Below, one piece after another: positions 4,530-7,605 of a stretch of DNA of 7,605 bases; within the stretch, counting starts at the first letter, position 1, and each line of letters begins with the position of its first letter. The position numbers were made by a program, and so were the translations under genes. This stretch comes from Gemmatimonadota bacterium (GTDB taxonomy: Bacteria; Gemmatimonadota; Gemmatimonadetes; Gemmatimonadales; Gemmatimonadaceae), in assembly GCA_003131365.1 (NCBI GenBank), contig PKVB01000230.1, positions 21,224-28,828 on the forward strand. The letters are read 5' to 3'. The notes under the pieces were generated by a model. The model did not search any database. It saw nothing but the letters and a program-made list of their open reading frames with translations, and was not told the origin of the DNA.

Positions 4530-6949
4530 AGCTTCGGGCGAAACACCCCGCACGCGCCGAATGCAATCGCGTCCCTCGACCGGGCGTTGCGTGCCGTGCT
4601 GCACGGGAGGAGCGAGCTTTTCGCTACCCAGTTTGCCCGATGCCGCGAACCGACGTCTGACACGAATCGATCGACGATGGCGTCCCGCGACGGATCGAAC
4701 GCTGAGAGTGCAGCCGCCGTCTTGATCGCGAGCTCACTCTCACTGGCGCGCATGTACAGCAGCGGGAGATGCGCGGCAACCGCAATGTCAGCGGTTGGTA
4801 CGGGCCCATCGATTGCCTCGGAGCGGTTCCATACGGCTTCGGTGTACTTGGCCTCGAGGTAATCGGAGTAAAGTTTCGCGGCGGTAGTGTTTCTGCCCGA
4901 GAACTCGAGACGTTTCCCCATCGACAGATATGTCTCAGGCGCGCCGACGTATCCAAGCCTGAGTGAGCTCTGGAGCATCGCCAGTGCGGAGTCGGCATGC
5001 CCAGCCCCGACATAAGCCTCCGCCAGTCTATAGCGAGGCTCGCCAAGCAGCGGATCGCTTTTCACCGCGTCGCTTAACACCACGAGCGCACGCTCGTAGT
5101 CCCGATTACCCGTGTACACGCTGGCGAGCGCGAGGCGCTGCTCGATGCGATGCGGACTGAGCTCGATCGCCTTGTGAAACGCGTCAATCGCCTGCTGCTC
5201 GTACGGAGCCGACCCGTAGAACTGCGCGGCCTCGACAAGCAAGCCGCCTTCGTGCGTGTAAAGTCGGTCGTTCAAGGTGTCGCGGTGGATCTCGCGCGCG
5301 AACGCGGTGAAAGATTCCGCGAACGCGCGGTCAAGCATTCGCCGCTGGCCCGGGTTGGCCCGTATCTCCTGCAAGCGAGGGCGAAGCGAGCCGATGAACT
5401 GGGCCATCAGGAGCGGCGTATGCGCGGTCTGCCGGGCATGGGACCCCGAGAGAAAATCGAGCTCGGCGAGTGTCTGGACCAACGACCCCCTCGGCGAATC
5501 AATTCTTGCGAGAGCCCGATTCGCGCGCAGGGGCGTGTAGACTTCGCCATAGAGCGCCGCCACGAGAACGGCAATCGAAGCGAGGGCCAGCGCGGGCCGA
5601 GGCGTCGCCCACGCCGTGTCGAGACCGCTTGCCTCCAGTACGATCGACCCCACGGTGCCTCGCGACGCGATCAACGCGGCGATCAGAATCCAGAGCATCG
5701 TCGAGTTGAGATCGACGAACCAGAAGAACAGGTAGGTCGCATAGGCGACCTGGAGTCCCGCCAGAACCGCGATCGCGGAAGCGGAGAGTCTGCCGGCCCG
5801 GTACGCCCTGACGAGCGTCAACCCGATCGCGAACCAAATGCCGAGAAACGCAACGGCGCCGATCAGCCCGGTGGTGGCGAGCGTCTCCAGAAACTGATTG
5901 TGCGTGCGATCATATATGTCCGTGTCGAGCATGTAGATCCCGGGATTGAAGTGCGCGCTCCAGACGAGATTGTGGTTCTCCAATCCGTAGCCGAGAAGCG
6001 GACGGTCCTTGAATCCATCGATGGCGGCCCGCCATTGCATCGTACGCGACTCGTCCGCGCCCGCGGGATTGGTCAGGGCCAGCCGCTTCAGCACCGTCGG
6101 AACGTACCGCGCCGCCGGGCTGGTTGGAAAAGCTCTGACACCGGCGGAGATTCCAGCGACCACGACCGCGAATGTCCCCGCCACGGCGAGAGCGATCCAC
6201 TTCTTCCTCGACGTCGCTCCGAGCGCCGCGAAGATGAGTCCGCCAACTATCGTTCCCAAGACCAGGCCGATTACCGTGCTCCTGTTCTCGGCAAAAAATA
6301 TTGCGAGCAGATTCAATCCGCCGGCGGCGAGATAGAGCAGGCGGAATCGCGCGCTCGTCGCGGCGAGATATCCCGCCAGCGCGACGTTCATCAACAGATA
6401 TGCCGCGAGAAGCCCTGAATTGCCCAGCGTGGAAGAACTGGCCGCAACAACGGCATCGGAGAGATGGGCCAGCGACGCTATTGCCGAGTGCTGCCCGATC
6501 GCGCTCAAGCTGACGAAAAGACTCACCGCGAGCGCCGCGTTGAGGACCCGGCTCCAGTCTCCGTCGCGAAGTGTTCTCAGCAGCAGGAAGAAGAGAACGA
6601 GATGGAGCCAGGCCCAAACTCCGCCCATCCGCTCGAAATCCCCAAAGAAGCTGTGCGTGGGCGCCGGCGAGAATAGCGCGGAGAGAGATGCGGCAGCGAG
6701 GAACGCCACCAGGGACAGCAAAATCGGCTCGTCGCGCAGGTCGAGCGTGTTTCGCCCTAAACAGAGCGCCAGGACGAGTGCGGCGGCGCCGACTTCGACG
6801 ACGACGCGGAAGAAGATGTTCCGCGGCACCACGTACGGAAAGAAGAAATCCGTCGCGACGATCAGCGGCACCGCGAGCGATGCGATCAGCAGCGCCATGA
6901 CAGCGGTGCGCCACGAGAGCTCAGGTAACCGCGCGGCGGAAATTCGCAC
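4526..6949 (-). CDS. O-antigen ligase / polymerase-type (Wzy_C) membrane protein with C-terminal TPR region
   Basis: The protein has 807 residues. The first ~430 form a polytopic membrane domain with around ten or more helices. The Wzy_C signature covers about 212-365: AENRSTVIGL with Arg223, then LLGYGLENHN, then a long loop ending DRTHNQFLETLATTGLIG. His350 fits the conserved loop histidine of WaaL-type ligases. A last membrane helix lies near 452-468. The remainder is extracytoplasmic or cytosolic and helical, with about three TPR-like repeats at 583-667 and weaker ones to 705. Such proteins transfer lipid-linked glycans to lipid A or, in PglL/TfpO types, to pilin, or polymerise O-units; sequence alone does not separate these. 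The start is GTG, 3 nt after the upstream gene's TGA and in the same frame, with no clear ribosome site. ATG 6898 (codon 18) is an alternative. The last ~38 residues are Ser/Arg/Cys-rich and unlike the rest, perhaps a reading extension up to the shared CTAG stop. Confidence 0.85.
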   Translation of the reverse strand: MRISAARLPELSWRTAVMALLIASLAVPLIVATDFFFPYVVPRNIFFRVVVEVGAAALVLALCLGRNTLDLRDEPILLSLVAFLAAASLSALFSPAPTHSFFGDFERMGGVWAWLHLVLFFLLLRTLRDGDWSRVLNAALAVSLFVSLSAIGQHSAIASLAHLSDAVVAASSSTLGNSGLLAAYLLMNVALAGYLAATSARFRLLYLAAGGLNLLAIFFAENRSTVIGLVLGTIVGGLIFAALGATSRKKWIALAVAGTFAVVVAGISAGVRAFPTSPAARYVPTVLKRLALTNPAGADESRTMQWRAAIDGFKDRPLLGYGLENHNLVWSAHFNPGIYMLDTDIYDRTHNQFLETLATTGLIGAVAFLGIWFAIGLTLVRAYRAGRLSASAIAVLAGLQVAYATYLFFWFVDLNSTMLWILIAALIASRGTVGSIVLEASGLDTAWATPRPALALASIAVLVAALYGEVYTPLRANRALARIDSPRGSLVQTLAELDFLSGSHARQTAHTPLLMAQFIGSLRPRLQEIRANPGQRRMLDRAFAESFTAFAREIHRDTLNDRLYTHEGGLLVEAAQFYGSAPYEQQAIDAFHKAIELSPHRIEQRLALASVYTGNRDYERALVVLSDAVKSDPLLGEPRYRLAEAYVGAGHADSALAMLQSSLRLGYVGAPETYLSMGKRLEFSGRNTTAAKLYSDYLEAKYTEAVWNRSEAIDGPVPTADIAVAAHLPLLYMRASESELAIKTAAALSAFDPSRDAIVDRFVSDVGSRHRANWVAKSSLLPCSTARNARSRDAIAFGACGVFRPKL

Positions 6950-6952
6950 GTG

Positions 6953-7429
6953 TCAGCGCGTCGCCGCTTCGGTCAGGCGCATCAGTACTTCAGGGATAAC
7001 TTCGTGGCCGCCATCGAATCTGATGGTCGTATGTGGGACGCCCAGCTGCCGGAGCCGCGCTTCCTGAGCCGCAATCAGCTCCGGGCTGGCGAAGTCATCG
7101 CTTGTGCCGAGCGCGATCGTCAGCGGCGAGCGTCGCGTCAGACGAGCGGCGCCCTCCGCATCGAGCTCAGGGGGCAAGACACCCGCGTACAGCACGACCC
7201 TGTCCGGATCGACCTTCCCATAGGCCGCCCAACGCGCAACAGTCGATACACCCTGTGAAAAGCCGAGCACCCACAGCCGCACCTTCGCGCGATCGACGAC
7301 GGAGAAGATCTCGTCGCCGTTGACCGTGAAGCACAGCGGAACCACGTGCGGATGGCCCGAGGGTGTGACCGTGGCCAACCGCCCGACCCGCGCGTTCGTG
7401 AGGTGCGCCCGCATCTCTCGTTCGTCCAT
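6953..7429 (-). CDS. Chimeric protein: PPOX/F420-type N-terminus fused to C-terminal half of an alpha/beta-hydrolase
   Basis: The 158-codon frame starts at ATG 7429 with GAGGT a few bases upstream. Residues 1-48 resemble the start of PPOX-class (F420/flavin-dependent, split-barrel) proteins: ARVGRLATVTPSGHPHVVPLCFTVNGDEIFSVVD. A full domain is about 130 residues, so most of it, including much of the cofactor site, is absent. From about residue 49 the sequence is the second half of a carboxylesterase/phospholipase-type hydrolase. It has nucleophile elbow GFSQG (Ser58), a likely catalytic Asp at 111 or 112 in GTSDDFASP, and His142 in FDGGHEV. The hydrolase's first half, with early strands and oxyanion loop, is missing. 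The join lies near 7280-7292. A folded, active product seems unlikely, so this is probably a fusion pseudogene or an assembly artefact, though the frame is intact. It ends 3 nt before the ligase gene and could be co-transcribed with it. Confidence 0.7.
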   Translation of the reverse strand: MDEREMRAHLTNARVGRLATVTPSGHPHVVPLCFTVNGDEIFSVVDRAKVRLWVLGFSQGVSTVARWAAYGKVDPDRVVLYAGVLPPELDAEGAARLTRRSPLTIALGTSDDFASPELIAAQEARLRQLGVPHTTIRFDGGHEVIPEVLMRLTEAATR

Positions 7430-7505
7430 CGCGACCTCGCCTCGCCTCTTCGGCCCACCTCGACCGCCGGCCGCCCGCCGGTTGCTCGACCGGAAGTCTG
7501 CTGCA
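7430..7505. other. Junction segment between the fmt fragment and the PPOX-start gene
   Basis: This very G+C-rich 76-base stretch shows no recognisable coding similarity in any frame. Its last ~20 bases on the minus strand carry the ribosome site of the PPOX-start gene, so part of it is probably that gene's native upstream region. The join to the fmt piece lies at its right end, about 7500-7512. I see no insertion sequence end or target duplication. Confidence 0.4.
7435..7439 (-). promoter_or_regulatory. Likely ribosome binding site for the PPOX-start chimera
   Basis: On the minus strand GCGAGGTCGCG precedes the ATG at 7429; GAGGT lies five bases before the start. The same frame stays open further upstream to ATG 7549, but that extension (RGWTRGRCSRTLRSAADF and onward) is Arg/Gly-rich and out of frame with the fmt piece. 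This site therefore decides the start. Confidence 0.55.
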
Positions 7506-7605
7506 GATCGCAGGGTGCGCGAGCATCGCCCCCGTGTCCAGCCCCGCATCCATTTGCATGATCGAAATGCCAGTCCGCGAATCTCCGGCGAGAATCGCGC
7601 GCTGG
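7506..7605 (-). pseudogene. fmt: Methionyl-tRNA formyltransferase, internal fragment lacking the C-terminal half
   Basis: The frame entering from the right edge reads QRAILAGDSRTGISIMQMD then AGLDTGAMLAHP. This is the strongly conserved stretch of Fmt (PIQRAI..GD..TG..IM.M..GLDTG), near residues 115-150 of an enzyme of about 315. Fmt formylates initiator Met-tRNA using 10-formyl-tetrahydrofolate. After about codon MLAHPAI, near 7506, similarity stops. The rest of the catalytic domain and the whole C-terminal tRNA-binding domain are absent. The same frame stays open to a TGA at 7167-7169, but only by reading the chimera gene out of frame, giving Arg/Gly-rich nonsense. The upstream part lies outside the window, so I cannot say whether the N-terminus is intact. 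An intact fmt elsewhere would be expected. Identity is secure; truncation by deletion versus misassembly is open. Confidence 0.8.

Noticed and set aside
5150..6418. A 422-codon plus-strand frame opposite the ligase gene
   Set aside because: Its composition (very rich in Arg, Glu, Gly, Gln) is that of a mirror frame. The opposite strand encodes clear membrane helices, the Wzy_C motif and TPRs.
7441..7500. Repeated CCGCCGGCC-type stretches as an attachment site or IS end
   Set aside because: They are low-complexity G+C-rich sequence without paired terminal repeats, target duplication or a recombinase gene.
7167..7505. Continuation of the fmt frame to a TGA at 7167 as a genuine protein C-terminus
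   Set aside because: Beyond about 7506 the translation is Arg/Gly-rich, matches nothing in Fmt, and reads the chimera gene out of frame.
7430..7549. Extended start (ATG 7549) for the PPOX-start gene
   Set aside because: The extra 40 residues are Arg/Gly-rich without family likeness, and overlap the fmt piece in another frame. ATG 7429 has GAGGT at good spacing and gives the expected family N-terminus.

Overview
The window is a dense stretch of bacterial chromosome, clearly G+C rich by eye. It carries four well-supported genes, the first codons of a fifth, and a disturbed right-hand end. Gene content, the long G+C-rich frames and the prepilin start fit a Gram-negative soil or sediment bacterium. 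Gemmatimonadota is my best guess, from memory of how their pilins and PilS-like kinases look. That is inference, not proof.

Left part (1-3066, all minus strand): a type IV pilus control locus. Reading along the minus strand, a six-helix membrane histidine kinase (PilS-like) overlaps by 4 nt a sigma-54-dependent response regulator (PilR-like). About 240 bases later a type IV prepilin begins (MSNKKG/FTLIELLIVV) and runs off the left edge. The kinase presumably senses a membrane or pilin signal and phosphorylates the regulator. The regulator would then drive the pilin with RNA polymerase-sigma54. The leader between regulator and pilin is full of repeats: three copies of GGTGAA(A)TGCA, two perfect palindromes centred on GGTACC, and two CGCAATT(T/C)GCGA boxes. 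One degenerate -24/-12-like site lies at the right distance from the pilin start.

Middle (3067-4529): a short A+T-rich divergent intergenic region with a dyad, then a plus-strand CNNM/CorC (HlyC-like) membrane protein with DUF21, two CBS domains and a CorC_HlyC domain. Its stop codon shares the palindrome CTAG with the stop of the convergent gene on the other strand.

Right part (4526-7605, minus strand): a large Wzy_C/O-antigen-ligase-type membrane protein with a C-terminal TPR region. It could ligate O-antigen or another glycan, possibly including pilin glycans. It lies 3 nt downstream of an odd 158-codon gene whose first ~48 residues look like the start of a PPOX/F420-type flavin-binding protein. 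The rest is the C-terminal half of an alpha/beta-hydrolase. Further upstream, at the window edge, is an internal piece of methionyl-tRNA formyltransferase (fmt) whose C-terminal half is missing. Pieces of three unrelated genes, same orientation, end to end in about 650 bases, mean either a genuine deletion/fusion scar or a misassembly. This is the most unusual feature of the window. I see no RNA genes, CRISPR arrays, insertion sequences or phage genes.
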